A stretch of 64,000 bases of DNA from Ichthyosporea sp. XGB-2017a (lineage: Eukaryota; Opisthokonta; Ichthyosporea), in the NCBI GenBank assembly GCA_002811675.1, contig PDIM01010325.1:108407-172406 (forward strand). The letters are read 5' to 3'. Below are positions 41,888-51,857 of the stretch, in pieces. Both the position numbers and the translations under genes were made by a program. Numbering within the stretch: the first letter of the stretch is position 1; every line of letters begins with the position of its first letter. Under the pieces are notes generated by a model. It was not told where the DNA came from. It searched no databases and saw only the letters and a list, made by a program, of their open reading frames with translations.

Positions 41888-42798
41888 CTACTTATCCGAC
41901 AAGTTTCCTCGCGGCTGTCTGATATTTGAGAAATGACTCGCGTTAGATTGTTGAAGAAAAACGAGCCCACAACAAAGATATGCGGCCAAAGTCATAGAGA
42001 TAAAAAGCAAATCCATCCCACTTCCTGTTCCAGCTTTTGCATTTTCAGTCCACACAAACACAATTGGGATTTCTGTTTGCAGGCGATGAAACAGCTCTGG
42101 CATATAAGCCCACTTTGGAGCAAATAAGCCCTCCTCTTTTCCATGCAATCCTTTGAGAACTGAGCCGTCAGCTTTCAACAATTTGGTAGTGACCTTCTGG
42201 ATGGTCTGCCCCGTATAGGTGATATGGACGTTAATATACATATAAGAAATCTCATTCAAGTCCACCATCCAAGGGACGGTATACCAATGCGTCACAAAGC
42301 GGTCATTGTCTATAAAGGCGTACAAATTAACATAAAATGTTTAAAGGTAACGTATTAATACAAAAAGGCACGAACACGCGAACAGTAAACCAATTGCATC
42401 ATTAACTCACCGAAACTAAGCCTCAACTTTAGTTCTTCTTTTCCTTCAAGTTCCAACCCAGATGTTGCTTCTTCGCTTTCATATTCCCTTTGTGCTTTCG
42501 AGAAGATTGTTGGCAATACCACAATACTCTTCGTTCCAAACTTTGCGCTTAAGTCGAAAGGGAGAGTAGACAAGCCACTCCTGATATTTCCTAACTGCAC
42601 ATCCTTCTTCATTTCCACGGGACTTCCCAGTTTATACAATCTTTGATGAGCATCAGCATCAGAGCTCGAGGAATCAACCATCATCTCCACTACTTCCCCA
42701 GAAGAGCTTTCCGACCATACAAGAACACCAATCACCACCATTGTCACCACCACACGCACTGGGAGTCTCCCACACAGGACCTTAGCCTCACCCTTCAT
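41888..42798 (-). CDS. single-pass membrane protein, unknown
   Basis: No family is recognised. Two minus-strand exons, 42411-42798 and 41888-42309, join at an Asp codon (LSF-DNDRFVTHWYTVPW) over a 101-nt intron, giving 269 residues. An N-terminal hydrophobic segment (VRVVVTMVVIGVLVW) is a likely signal peptide or anchor. The middle looks like a beta-rich lumenal or extracellular domain (YMYINVHITYTGQTIQKVTTKLL; FHRLQTEIPIVFVW). One TM helix near the C-terminus (MDLLFISMTLAAYLCCGLVFL) leaves a tail of about 20 residues. The splice fit and hydrophobic ends make it credible as a gene. Confidence 0.7.
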
Positions 42799-43265
42799 TA
42801 CACCCCTAGCTAATCCACAACCTCAACACTCGACAAGAAGGACTTCCCCACCAGAACACACACACACACACACCACAGTCAGCTGGCCTTTGGGATTAGT
42901 AACAACCAACAGCCAATCCAAACCAAACCAAACAAACACCGAAACAACAAAAACTTCTACTTGTAAATTTATTATTTCTAACTGATAAAGTACTTTTTTT
43001 TTGGTTCTTTTCGTTTTTTTTTTCTTTTTGTTTTTGTTGTTACTTGTTGGTTATCTTTTTGCTGTTCTTTTTGTTGTTGCGAGTAGTATACAAATAAATA
43101 TCAAATGTTGATGGAATTGAACGATGAAAAAACACTGTTGATGGTGTGCCTGAATGAACAAGAATGAACAAATGAATATGGATGACTGGCGGAAGAATAG
43201 GTCCGACTAATGGGGCTTTTTCCGTTCTTGGTGTATGTTCTATGGATAAAATATCGGTGCTATAT
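42799..43265. other. low-complexity intergenic region with CA microsatellite
   Basis: A CA repeat lies at 42856-42873, in the presumed promoter of the 41.9-kb membrane-protein gene. T-rich low-complexity sequence lies at about 42980-43080, in the 3' flank of that gene's minus-strand neighbour. No gene is seen. Confidence 0.5.
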
Positions 43266-45467
43266 TTACATAAAATTATTGCATCCATCCCGAGTGAACT
43301 CATCATCGGCTTGGCTAAACAGTACAGAGTCCAGATCCAGTGCTTCAAGGCCATCCGCAGGGGTAAGACTTCCTTCAGGCATGTCGAAATTGACATTTGC
43401 CAATGAAGTGTCGTGAATATGTGAAGAGGGTTGTTGTGTGCTATTTCCAGCTAAGAAGCTAAAAGTTCCAGAGTTGCTAAGGTCCGTTTGCATTAGTGCA
43501 GCCCCATTGGTATTGTCACTAGGAGTAAGAGCAGTCGAGCTTAGATCAAGACCCCCTCCAGGAGTGTCATAAATCAATGAGTCGAGACCACTAAAGTTAC
43601 CATAGTCTCCCAATTGAATATCCATTTTCGTATTTGAAAAGTCAGCTGTGCTTGCTGCAAAAACAGCTGCCTCATTTTCCTCTGCATCTGCAAGTGCTTT
43701 TGGTGTGCATTGAAAGAATACAACCGGTTTAGTTTTCCCCTGATCTTCGGTTTTTCTTTGAATTCTCTTACTATGTGTAGTGGCCTTTCGAATGGCATTC
43801 TTCCAGTCAATTTTTGGCACGGCAGCCTCGCATCGCTCGACCTGGTAGTTATAGTGTTTTAAAGCATATCGATATACCGTTTTAAAGTTAGGTTTTTCAT
43901 TGCTGTGTAATCGTATGGCTTCAAAGCAAACAGGCTCCCATTTAAAAGGAGGTTCTCTAATCTCCACGTGCTCTTCCGCGCCAAATGCACCAGGCTTTGC
44001 AGCTTCAACAGGGCAGGCTTCCGAACCCTTTTCGGGCTCATTCGGTAGCATGTTCAAAAATGCAGGCGACAGATTCATATAGCTATCAAAGTTAAAAGCA
44101 TCGCCAGGTACAGTGGTAGCTTCTGCTGAAAAGTTACCAATAGAAGAAAAGGTTAAATCATCTGTGAATGTAGGAAGCGCACCGGAGGTGTATTGCAGCA
44201 TATCATTGACCTGAGTGTTCTTCTTCATGAAGTCCTTCTCAGAGTCGTCAACTAGAAGAAGCTTTGTGGATGTTAGCTTGTCCTCTTTTTTCTTTTCCTT
44301 TCTTTGCCTATCTTTCTTTTTATCCCTTTCTTTTTCTTTTTCTTTTTCTTTCTCACAAATACCTTCCTTCTCCTTCTCCTTTTCCCTTTCTCTCTCTCTT
44401 TCCAATTCCATCTCCTTCTCTCTCTCCTTTTCTTTCTCCTGTTCCCTTTCCTTTTCTCTAATCTTTTCCTTAGCCCTCTCCTTAACCTTTTCTAATCTCT
44501 CCTTTTCTCTTTCAGTCTTCTCTTTCTTTTCAAATTTCTTTTTGCATTCTTTAACATACTGCTTTGCCTCCTTGTCTTTTGGTCTCTTCTTGACTGCTTC
44601 TGCAGAGAAACTGTCGTCCAAAGTGGCCTCTTGTGAAACATCAGTACCAGGAGATTGTGGGGTAAAAGAATGGCTACGGATTCTGTTACCATACTTGTTT
44701 TGGGAAACAGCACTCACACTCATACTTCTGGGGCGAAATGTAGGGCATGAGGAGGAGGTTGAGTCCCTGCTGCGTTCTTCCTCTCCAGTAACATCCAATG
44801 ACGTTAGTTGCTCTTTAATATTAAACTTGGAAAGCCAATTTAGACTTTGCAGGGCTCCAGGATCACTTCCGTTGTAACTCTTTGTTTCTCTGAGTTGACG
44901 AGATGAAGACTTTGAATTATTCTTGTTTACCGGTTTCCAAGCTTTTGTTGTCAGCTTGGTTTCAAACGCGTCACGAAGGGCTGATGTATCTTCCGAAATT
45001 CTTCGAGGATAATAAAGCTTCTCCTTGTTCTTTTTACTTATTTCAGCAACTCTTTCTCGGCTTTTGCCCCTTACAATATGTATACCGGAGTTGTTTAAAT
45101 GCTTTACACTGTTCCTCAGCCGCTGATGTTCATCACTTTCACGATAGTCATCTCTTCCCTTCAGCTTCGTAATAAGTCCATCTCCAAGAGATTTTGCCCG
45201 TTTCAACATTCCTTTCCTCTCATCGTTGGATTTCGTCATGTTGGATTTTGTCAACATCATGGGTATTGAATCCCGAGTGCTCTGATTAAAAAGTTCTTGG
45301 AGCTCTTCCTCTGACTTTTTGAAATCTTTGTCATTATTGCGGCGCATAGAGTCATTCATCTTCCTAAGCGCTTCCTGCGCACGATCTTTAATACCTGATA
45401 TTTGAACAAGACGCTCCCAGCGATTCAGAGTTGCCTCTTTTGTTCTCATTTTGCTGGTGTCAATCAT
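43266..45467 (-). CDS. unknown charged protein with Lys/Glu tract and conserved-looking C-terminal domain
   Basis: No family is recognised. It is one exon of 733 residues. The N-terminal half is basic and Ser-rich. Residues about 300-415 form an extreme Lys/Glu/Arg tract (KEREKEKEKE type), probably a single charged helix. After a hydrophobic/Ser region, residues about 500-580 look globular (FKWEPVCFEAIRLHS, then TVYRYALKHYNYQVERCEAA, PKIDWKNAIRKATTHSKRI). The C-terminal 140 residues are acidic and Asp/Ser/Leu-rich, resembling a transcriptional activation region. The globular block plus acidic tail suggests a nuclear regulator, but this is inference. Confidence 0.75.
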   Translation of the reverse strand: MIDTSKMRTKEATLNRWERLVQISGIKDRAQEALRKMNDSMRRNNDKDFKKSEEELQELFNQSTRDSIPMMLTKSNMTKSNDERKGMLKRAKSLGDGLITKLKGRDDYRESDEHQRLRNSVKHLNNSGIHIVRGKSRERVAEISKKNKEKLYYPRRISEDTSALRDAFETKLTTKAWKPVNKNNSKSSSRQLRETKSYNGSDPGALQSLNWLSKFNIKEQLTSLDVTGEEERSRDSTSSSCPTFRPRSMSVSAVSQNKYGNRIRSHSFTPQSPGTDVSQEATLDDSFSAEAVKKRPKDKEAKQYVKECKKKFEKKEKTEREKERLEKVKERAKEKIREKEREQEKEKEREKEMELEREREREKEKEKEGICEKEKEKEKERDKKKDRQRKEKKKEDKLTSTKLLLVDDSEKDFMKKNTQVNDMLQYTSGALPTFTDDLTFSSIGNFSAEATTVPGDAFNFDSYMNLSPAFLNMLPNEPEKGSEACPVEAAKPGAFGAEEHVEIREPPFKWEPVCFEAIRLHSNEKPNFKTVYRYALKHYNYQVERCEAAVPKIDWKNAIRKATTHSKRIQRKTEDQGKTKPVVFFQCTPKALADAEENEAAVFAASTADFSNTKMDIQLGDYGNFSGLDSLIYDTPGGGLDLSSTALTPSDNTNGAALMQTDLSNSGTFSFLAGNSTQQPSSHIHDTSLANVNFDMPEGSLTPADGLEALDLDSVLFSQADDEFTRDGCNNFM

Positions 45468-47762
45468 TGTTATTTATCTTTCTTTTCTTCCTTCTGTCGG
45501 TAGATTAGCTCTTTAACAAAAACCTGAAAGAAAAAAATTCAAAAATTACACTTGTATATTACGCTCAGGCTTAAGCTTTAGAATGCCTTTTGAACACCTT
45601 TGAGTTTACCACTCCGAACACGCAATCGCCCTTTATGTCTGTGTTGGCCCCAGGAATTCGAAAAAAAGATTAGTTGTGTCCGAGAGCTGGTGTGCGAGGG
45701 GATTGAAAAATAGAAGGAAATTACGCCAAAATATTATATTGTATGTTGTTTCGTGTATAAGAAAGTGTGCGTGAAGATTTGTGCAGTGCTTCGAAGCAGA
45801 AAGTGGTGATTTATAGACAGTCTGTGCTGCTGGATGATAGATAATCTCTCAAGTCTCTCTTTCTCTACCTGAATAGTTTGTGTCCTTCCTATAGGAGAAA
45901 GGCAAGGGAAAGAAAGGCATGCATGAATAACAACAACAAGGAAGCTTAGAATTAAAATAAAAAATAAGGGCGAAGAACTAAGCTGCACTCCTCCTCCAGT
46001 TATTATACTATCCTGCAGGAATTTTATTAGAAGTTCAATAATGCCAGAATTAATAATTATTTCAAGCATATAAGGGAGAGCAAGAATGTGCATTCTGGCC
46101 ATGGCTAGGGTTACACACATCCATGGAGATTCACTCTCATACTACATTAGGTATCATTAATAACCCTACCCCTAAATAACCCCCAGGCCCCACGTATTCT
46201 ACCCAAAGGAATGTCCTATAAAATATCCCGCTTTTTCCTCCCCCGGTCTTGAGATATTTTTCTTCATTATTGGAAAAATAAAAAAATTAAAAATTAGGCT
46301 TTTTTGTAGTTTTATATTTTTATTTCCCTTTTTTTTCATAGTCCTATAGTTTTTTTTTGTCTCTTACCTTTCTTCGTTGTGATTGGCTGCTTGGCAAATT
46401 AAGCTTTTTTTTTTTTTACAAAAGAATGCTGCAGGAGGGCCAGGCTCCTCTATCACAAAAGCCCTTTGACATGTACAAAAGCCTGGACAGTGGACAGAAG
46501 AGAAGCATTCAAAACTCAAAAGTCAAAGTACTGTGGCCTGCCTTGAGTTCCTCGAAATGTATGTAGTACTGCATAGCTGGTACTGCCTCTGCTGGGGAAA
46601 GTGGAAACTGCAAAGCTGCACATTCAAATTTGAATTCGAAAATCGAATTTCGAACTTCCATTATTGAAAAAAACCAGGGAAAAAATTAAAAATGAAAAAT
46701 GAACAATGAATAATGGACTGCACTAAAATACTATCCTTCATGGACTTCACTAAAATAGACTTATCTGACTTCTTGTAAATAATAAATAAAAAAAAAAAAA
46801 CAATGAATAACGGAATAATGATATTTGATTTTTTATCCTCAATTCTTCCCGCTCCTCCCTTCTTGCGGCTTCGAGGCCCGACTCTCGACTCTCGAGCAGT
46901 TCGACAGCCTACACTCTACAGTACAGTAATTTCACAATTCACAGAGCGGAGAGCCTAGGCCCTAGGTCCTGACTCCTGACTCAAGTCCTGGCCCAGCAGC
47001 TGGGGCCTGCAAAAAGTAAAAAAACGTTCGACTGTGGGCCTGCAGCCATTTGCCTCGAAAGCCACATTCCGGTCCACTGAAGTCTGAACTCTGCGTGCGT
47101 GGCAACTGGCAAGTGGCAGCAGGTGGCTTGCAGGCTGAATACTGGAGCTTGATCGGCTTTGAATGGTGACAGTTGAAAAGAGACTGGACGAAGTATTACT
47201 CTGTAGTCTATACTACAATCTACAATGCCAAACACACACAACAATTAACGCGCATAAACTCGACCGCCACGTCTCGCCGGGACGTCAACCCGTCACTCGT
47301 TCGTCTGCGCCTTTCTTCCTTCGCTAGACTTCTCTTCCCCCCAAAAACAGGGATTCCAATTCACATTTTTCTGTTCGGTTTTCTCAACAGAAGTCCTATT
47401 GCCCATTGAGAACGTCAATTCCCAAATAAAAGTTGAATTGTTGCCCAAACCAAGGCGCAGCTTCTTTCCATAAAGTCCTGAGCAGTGCTTCCGAAGCTCC
47501 TCAGGAAGTCCCAAGAAAAGGTGAATCAAAGTAGCAATAAAACAGGGCAAATACAAGAGATTCAAAATTCAAATACATACAGGACGAAGAAGACAATACT
47601 GGCATATATACACCAGTCTTCTTTGATCATTTCATAAAGCAGAAAAGTCCCTAAACTATGTAACTCACACGAAAGTCAAAGATCAGACTGTCCACAAAGA
47701 CTTCAGAAGATTCCAGGAGGACCACAACGAAAGAACTTTTAGTTAGCCTCGTAGTCTTTTTT
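45468..47762. other. long AT-rich intergenic region; one weak small-gene candidate
   Basis: Most of this 2.3-kb stretch is low-complexity A/T sequence, notably 46258-46420 and 46660-46830. A weak minus-strand candidate lies at about 47293-47635: an ATG followed by IKEDWCIYASIVFFVLY, a possible 85-nt GT-AG intron, then ELRKHCSGLYGKK to a stop at 47293, about 86 residues with one TM helix. It matches nothing I know and may be chance or Rab21 3' UTR. A TGTATATA lies on the minus strand at 47605-47612. Confidence 0.35.
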
Positions 47763-48437
47763 CTAACAGCAATTTCTGCTATTTTCTTTGCCCGTTTTGT
47801 TGCTTTCTTCCGAGACTATTAAAGTGCGGGAGCCCCTCATTGACTCTGCACCCCTTGTGGACACGCCTTCGCTTGAAAATTTACCCACCATCGTTTTTGT
47901 CACATCCAGAAACATCTCTTCAATTCCATTATTTATCTTTGCAGATGTATATGAATGCGTTGCTCCCACAGACTCGGCATAGCGTTCAGCTTCTTCTTTC
48001 GATACGCAGCTCTGCTGGCCACGAGCGCCCGAGCGACTACTTGATAACAAATCAATCTTATTTCCCACAATTTTGAGCACAACATTATCACCTAGCATTG
48101 TGCGCAACTCTTTAACCCACTTCTGAACACGCGAATAAGAATCTCTATCCGTCACGTCATAGACAAGAATAGCACCATTGCTGTCCCTATAATATATTGG
48201 CCCTAATGCATGGAATCTTTCCTGTCCAGCCGTATCCCATATTGCCATTACAACTCGTTTTCCCTGAAGATTTACCCTCTTTTCAATAAATGCAGCTTGA
48301 AGCGTTGTTACATGATTTTCATTGAACACATTTTGACAATACCTTAATATCAAGCTAGTTTTCCCAACACATCCTTCCCCAAGCAACACCACTTTAAAAC
48401 GCAAAGGGGCCTGTGGAACTGCTCCGGATGAAGGCAT
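47763..48437 (-). CDS. RAB21: Rab21-like small GTPase
   Basis: This is an early-endosomal Rab GTPase involved in endocytic and adhesion-receptor traffic. It has one exon and 224 residues. G-boxes are intact: GEGCVGKTS (P-loop), TTLQAAF (switch I), WDTAGQERFHALGPIYYRDS (switch II), VGNKIDL and TSAKINNGIEEMFLD. The ILRYCQN, HVTTLQA and YYRDSNGAILVYDVTD wording is that of Rab21 rather than Rab5 or Rab22. The C-terminus NSRNCC carries the two cysteines for geranylgeranylation. An insertion (SSSRSGARGQQS) after the NKID box is a local feature. It is divergent from the BolA gene. Confidence 0.95.
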   Translation of the reverse strand: MPSSGAVPQAPLRFKVVLLGEGCVGKTSLILRYCQNVFNENHVTTLQAAFIEKRVNLQGKRVVMAIWDTAGQERFHALGPIYYRDSNGAILVYDVTDRDSYSRVQKWVKELRTMLGDNVVLKIVGNKIDLLSSSRSGARGQQSCVSKEEAERYAESVGATHSYTSAKINNGIEEMFLDVTKTMVGKFSSEGVSTRGAESMRGSRTLIVSEESNKTGKENSRNCC

Positions 48438-48922
48438 TGTTCAGACTAACACGCTCAAAAATAAAATCTATTCTTCTCTCTCTCTACTTATATTTACAGG
48501 CACAAAAAAACTCCGAGTCCTCGCTTCTCCTCTTAATCAACAAACAACACTCACCAGGGCACCTAGATTCCACACTCCTAAGAAAATCATTCCCCAAAAT
48601 CTTCACCCCAAACCACAAATACTAAACTACAATAACAAGCAACGCTCCTTGATTATAACAATAACAACAACACGATGACGTATAGTCGCCCTCTGTACCA
48701 CACACTAGACATAACCCTACACGGCTAAGCGCGGTGGATAGAAGAGGCACGACTCATGAGTCGCGGGTGAGTTAAGAGTACAAACAAAATATACTACTGT
48801 TGATTTGGATTTAGTGTGAGTTAAAAGTAAGGACCAGCCATCCTGCCAGATTGACCATATTGTGTTGAATTGTAGTCGTGTTTTGTTGGTTTTTGTCACA
48901 CTTATATTTTATATATATATAT
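48438..48922. other. divergent promoter region, Rab21 / BolA
   Basis: No gene is seen in this 485-nt spacer. A TA-dinucleotide run at about 48906-48924 abuts the BolA start codon. Confidence 0.4.
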
Positions 48923-49430
48923 ATGTTTTCACTAACGGTTAGAAATCCGGTGAAGGAATTGAGATTGATTGGTCAGAGTGTGAGGCTTATTCAAACAAGG
49001 AATCGGGGAAAGGGAAGTAACATGGGTGGTGTAGTCGAACAAAGCATTAAAGAGAAGCTGAGCGACGCTCTTAGTCCTGCACATTTAGATGTGATTAATG
49101 AGTCTTATATGCACAATGTACCAAAGGGAAGCGAAACTCATTTTAAAGTAGTAATTGTGGCTGATGCATTTGAAGTAAGTTTGCATTGTGTGTACGTTTG
49201 GTCCTTTCACGGGGTACTGGTTTTCTAATTTGAACTATATAACTGATTTGATGCTTTAGGGCAAGCCACTCATCCAGAGACATCGTCTTGTTAATGCCAC
49301 CTTAAAGGAAGAACTGGAAGGGGGTGTTCATGCACTTTCCATTAATGCGATCACACCTAGAAAGTGGAAGGAAAGTGGGAAGGACTCTGTTACCGCTTCA
49401 CCAAACTGTCTCGGAGGAAGTAAACGATAA
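48923..49430 (+). CDS. mitochondrial BolA-like protein (BOLA1 type)
   Basis: This is a small partner of monothiol glutaredoxins in mitochondrial iron-sulfur cluster metabolism. Two exons, 48923-49174 and 49260-49430, join in phase 0 across an 85-nt intron (DAFE-GKPLIQRHRLVN), giving 140 residues. Start is the ATG at 48923; the open frame upstream has no ATG. Residues 1-33 (MFSLTVRNPVKELRLIGQSV...) are basic and amphipathic, a typical mitochondrial presequence. The BolA core follows: ESYMHNVPKGSETHFKVVIV, GKPLIQRHRLVNATLKEEL and VHALSINAITPRKW. The C-terminal 20 residues are a short divergent tail. Confidence 0.95.
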
Positions 49431-50569
49431 CCTCTTCCAAATGTGAAAATGAAAGTCCTCTTGTTGACTTCACTTAACTTTATTTAATCATTTATATATA
49501 CTGTAAAATTACTTGTAGTGTGTTCCTTGTGTACACAGGGTGTTCGTTCATCAGCCTCCTTGTTCTGCTTATGTATAAAAATACTTCCAAATACATTTAC
49601 TTCAATTATTTTTGCGTATTTTTCCATTGCTTTTTAAAATGTGAAAGGCGTCTTATGGGCAGAAAACTGTAAGGTTTCAAATCTCTCAGCGTCATGTTTG
49701 ATTTCTTTATCTAAATCACATCAACTCTAGAGCTATTCAAACTGGCTTTCCATTTCATCTTGAGCACGCTAAATTAACCAGAATCTCGCCCATCATATCC
49801 TATCTCAAAAGGTCCAAATGGACTGCTATAAACCTCTATATTCGAACAATCTTAGCATGTTGCATGCAGCAATTGACACCTCATCCCGACACAGCAGGAC
49901 AGGATGGCTCAATGAATCTGTCGATGAATAAGATAGCAAAAGTGACAGCACTAGACACAATTAATCTCACATCAAAATATGCCGCAAAAAGCCATAAAAT
50001 TTTGCAATGTTTCTTTCGGACTAGACTGCAAATCGCAAGCGTACGCCCCAGTTATGACCCCTGCCAGAACAACTTCTCAAGGGAACTTCTGTTACATTGC
50101 ACCCAAGGAGTATCAACAAGCCTCTAAGCTCACCTCTCTCCGTAATGATGCCAATTCTTTGCCCATATCATATCTGTCAAGTCATTGTTTCAAGACCAGC
50201 ATCCTGCCCCAAGGGAGAGAAGAGTCAACCATCCATAATTATGAAATTACAGTTTTATATTATTATCCTTGGTTATCCATATAAGGCGATGCCATAATTC
50301 CAGTACGATTCACCATCACATCCCTTTCCCTATAAATTATATGGGAATTGACTATTAGTTATCCATTGTAAAGGGTGAATCTTGATTCTCACTCATGCCC
50401 TGATTTGGATTTGGACTCTGTTTCTTGTCAACGTAATATTCAGGTTCTTGGTTTCTTTTTTGTTTTTTCTTGCATTGGAAAGCGGAGGGTTTGTAGTGAA
50501 ATAGCCACCTTTTCTTCCAATTGAATGATCGGGTTCAGATGTGTCCCACACTACGTTGTTGAAAATATA
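49431..50569. other. intergenic region, no gene seen
   Basis: This 1.1-kb region separates two plus-strand genes. Frames of up to 101 codons at 49864-50284 overlap one another in different phases without recognisable features, so I do not call them. Any RNA gene here escaped me. Confidence 0.35.
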
Positions 50570-51133
50570 ATGGGAGGCAAATCGTCGAAAAAAAAGGGAG
50601 GGCCTGTTACTTACCCTAAGCAAGGAGGGGGATCTTCAAATGGACAGGGTGATTACTCTATCCAGTCCTATGATTCACAATCTCCGCCGTCATATGAACA
50701 AGCCAAGCAGCCTCAGGCCCCATATCCTCAGCCAGCAGGGGGGAATCCTGCACAACATACACGGGTGTACGTACCACATCAACAACCGGGTTACTATGGC
50801 CAACCTGATCAGGGATACCCTGTTGGAGTGCAGGGAATGCCACCATCACAGGGAATGTACGGCCAGCCAGTGAATACCACACACTATGTGGGTGCTGATG
50901 GGCGTCAGTATAGCTACCATTCCACCCCTGGTCAGGTAGCCATGGGGACATTTGAGGCAGGGACGCGGCGTACCCAGGACGGAGTAACCCGGATCCCTCC
51001 ACCACCTCCAGGAGCTGCGCCTACAGCGGCGCAGATGGCTGTCATGTCTGGGCAAGGGGAAGTAGTTGTTATGAACCAAAACCAAAGCTCGCTTATATCC
51101 GGGGGCGGCGATGGAGGGATGACTATCTGGTGA
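50570..51133 (+). CDS. predicted N-myristoylated low-complexity protein with PPxY motif
   Basis: No family is recognised. It has one exon and 187 residues from the ATG at 50570. I prefer this start because it gives MGGKSSKKKGG, a good N-myristoylation site (Gly2, Ser6) followed by a polybasic stretch, which would place the protein on membranes. The body is Gln/Gly/Pro/Tyr-rich and disordered, with one PPxY motif (SPPSYEQA, a ligand for WW domains of NEDD4-type ubiquitin ligases), YYGQPDQGYPVG-type repeats and a PPPPPG run. The C-terminus reads GGDGGMTIW. A role as a membrane-attached adaptor is inferred from these motifs alone. Confidence 0.7.
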   Translation: MGGKSSKKKGGPVTYPKQGGGSSNGQGDYSIQSYDSQSPPSYEQAKQPQAPYPQPAGGNPAQHTRVYVPHQQPGYYGQPDQGYPVGVQGMPPSQGMYGQPVNTTHYVGADGRQYSYHSTPGQVAMGTFEAGTRRTQDGVTRIPPPPPGAAPTAAQMAVMSGQGEVVVMNQNQSSLISGGGDGGMTIW

Positions 51134-51857
51134 ATGAATCCCTCTCCTCTGTACCTGCTTTAACCCTGTACAAACGCAATACAACTTCACAGAAATAGAT
51201 TCTCGGCACACCACACCTAGTAGACATGAGCCTCTGACCTCTTCGGTGTACACCGAAACACAAATAAAAATATCATTAATTATCCGATTAGGTACCGAGG
51301 TCCGAGAGCCTTGGCCAGTACCCCTATGCCCCTCTCCCCCATACTGCTGCTATTATAATAATAAGCTGCTATTATAATTACTGCAAGGGGGGCCACGAGG
51401 TGGGGGGCCAGAGGGTTACACCATGAAGTGGTATCTGGGACATAATTAAGTCAACTGACGCTGCTGTGTTGTTTGTTTGTTGGTGTTGTGCAGCAGCCAG
51501 CAACAGTGTTGTCGTTTCAAACACTCCTCCTCCTTCCTCCTCCTCCTCCTGCTCTTGGCTTGCGTCCCTCCCCCCTCTCTCTGAGTCTCTGTACTGTACT
51601 GCACAAACACTCTGCCCCATTGAGCAGATTACCAAACACCCGCTCCCTTGCCCAACACCTCTCATGATCCAGACCGTTGGCTAGTTAGCAGTTAATCTAC
51701 AAGGGTTTGTGTAGTGTTAGTGTATTTATTGCCCGTGTGTGTGTTGGAGTTTTGTTCTGATTTTGTACGTACGCACCAGCCGCTTTGATTTTAGTTTTTT
51801 TTTATTGGGCTTCTTTTTGTCGATTTTTGTAGTTCTTTTTTTTTTGAAATTGTGAAG
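51134..51857. other. intergenic region with TCC repeat
   Basis: A (TCC)n-type run lies at about 51523-51551. The rest is the presumed promoter and 5' UTR of the Bfr1-like gene, with T-runs before its ATG. Overlapping frames on both strands here are by-products of the repeats. Confidence 0.45.

Noticed and set aside
44215..44877. 220-codon plus-strand frame rich in Ser/Phe
   Set aside because: It is the complement of the Lys/Glu tract of the minus-strand gene and has no independent features.
49864..50284. Overlapping frames of up to 101 codons in the BolA-to-PPxY gap
   Set aside because: Three phases are open in the same place with no recognisable motif, typical of chance.
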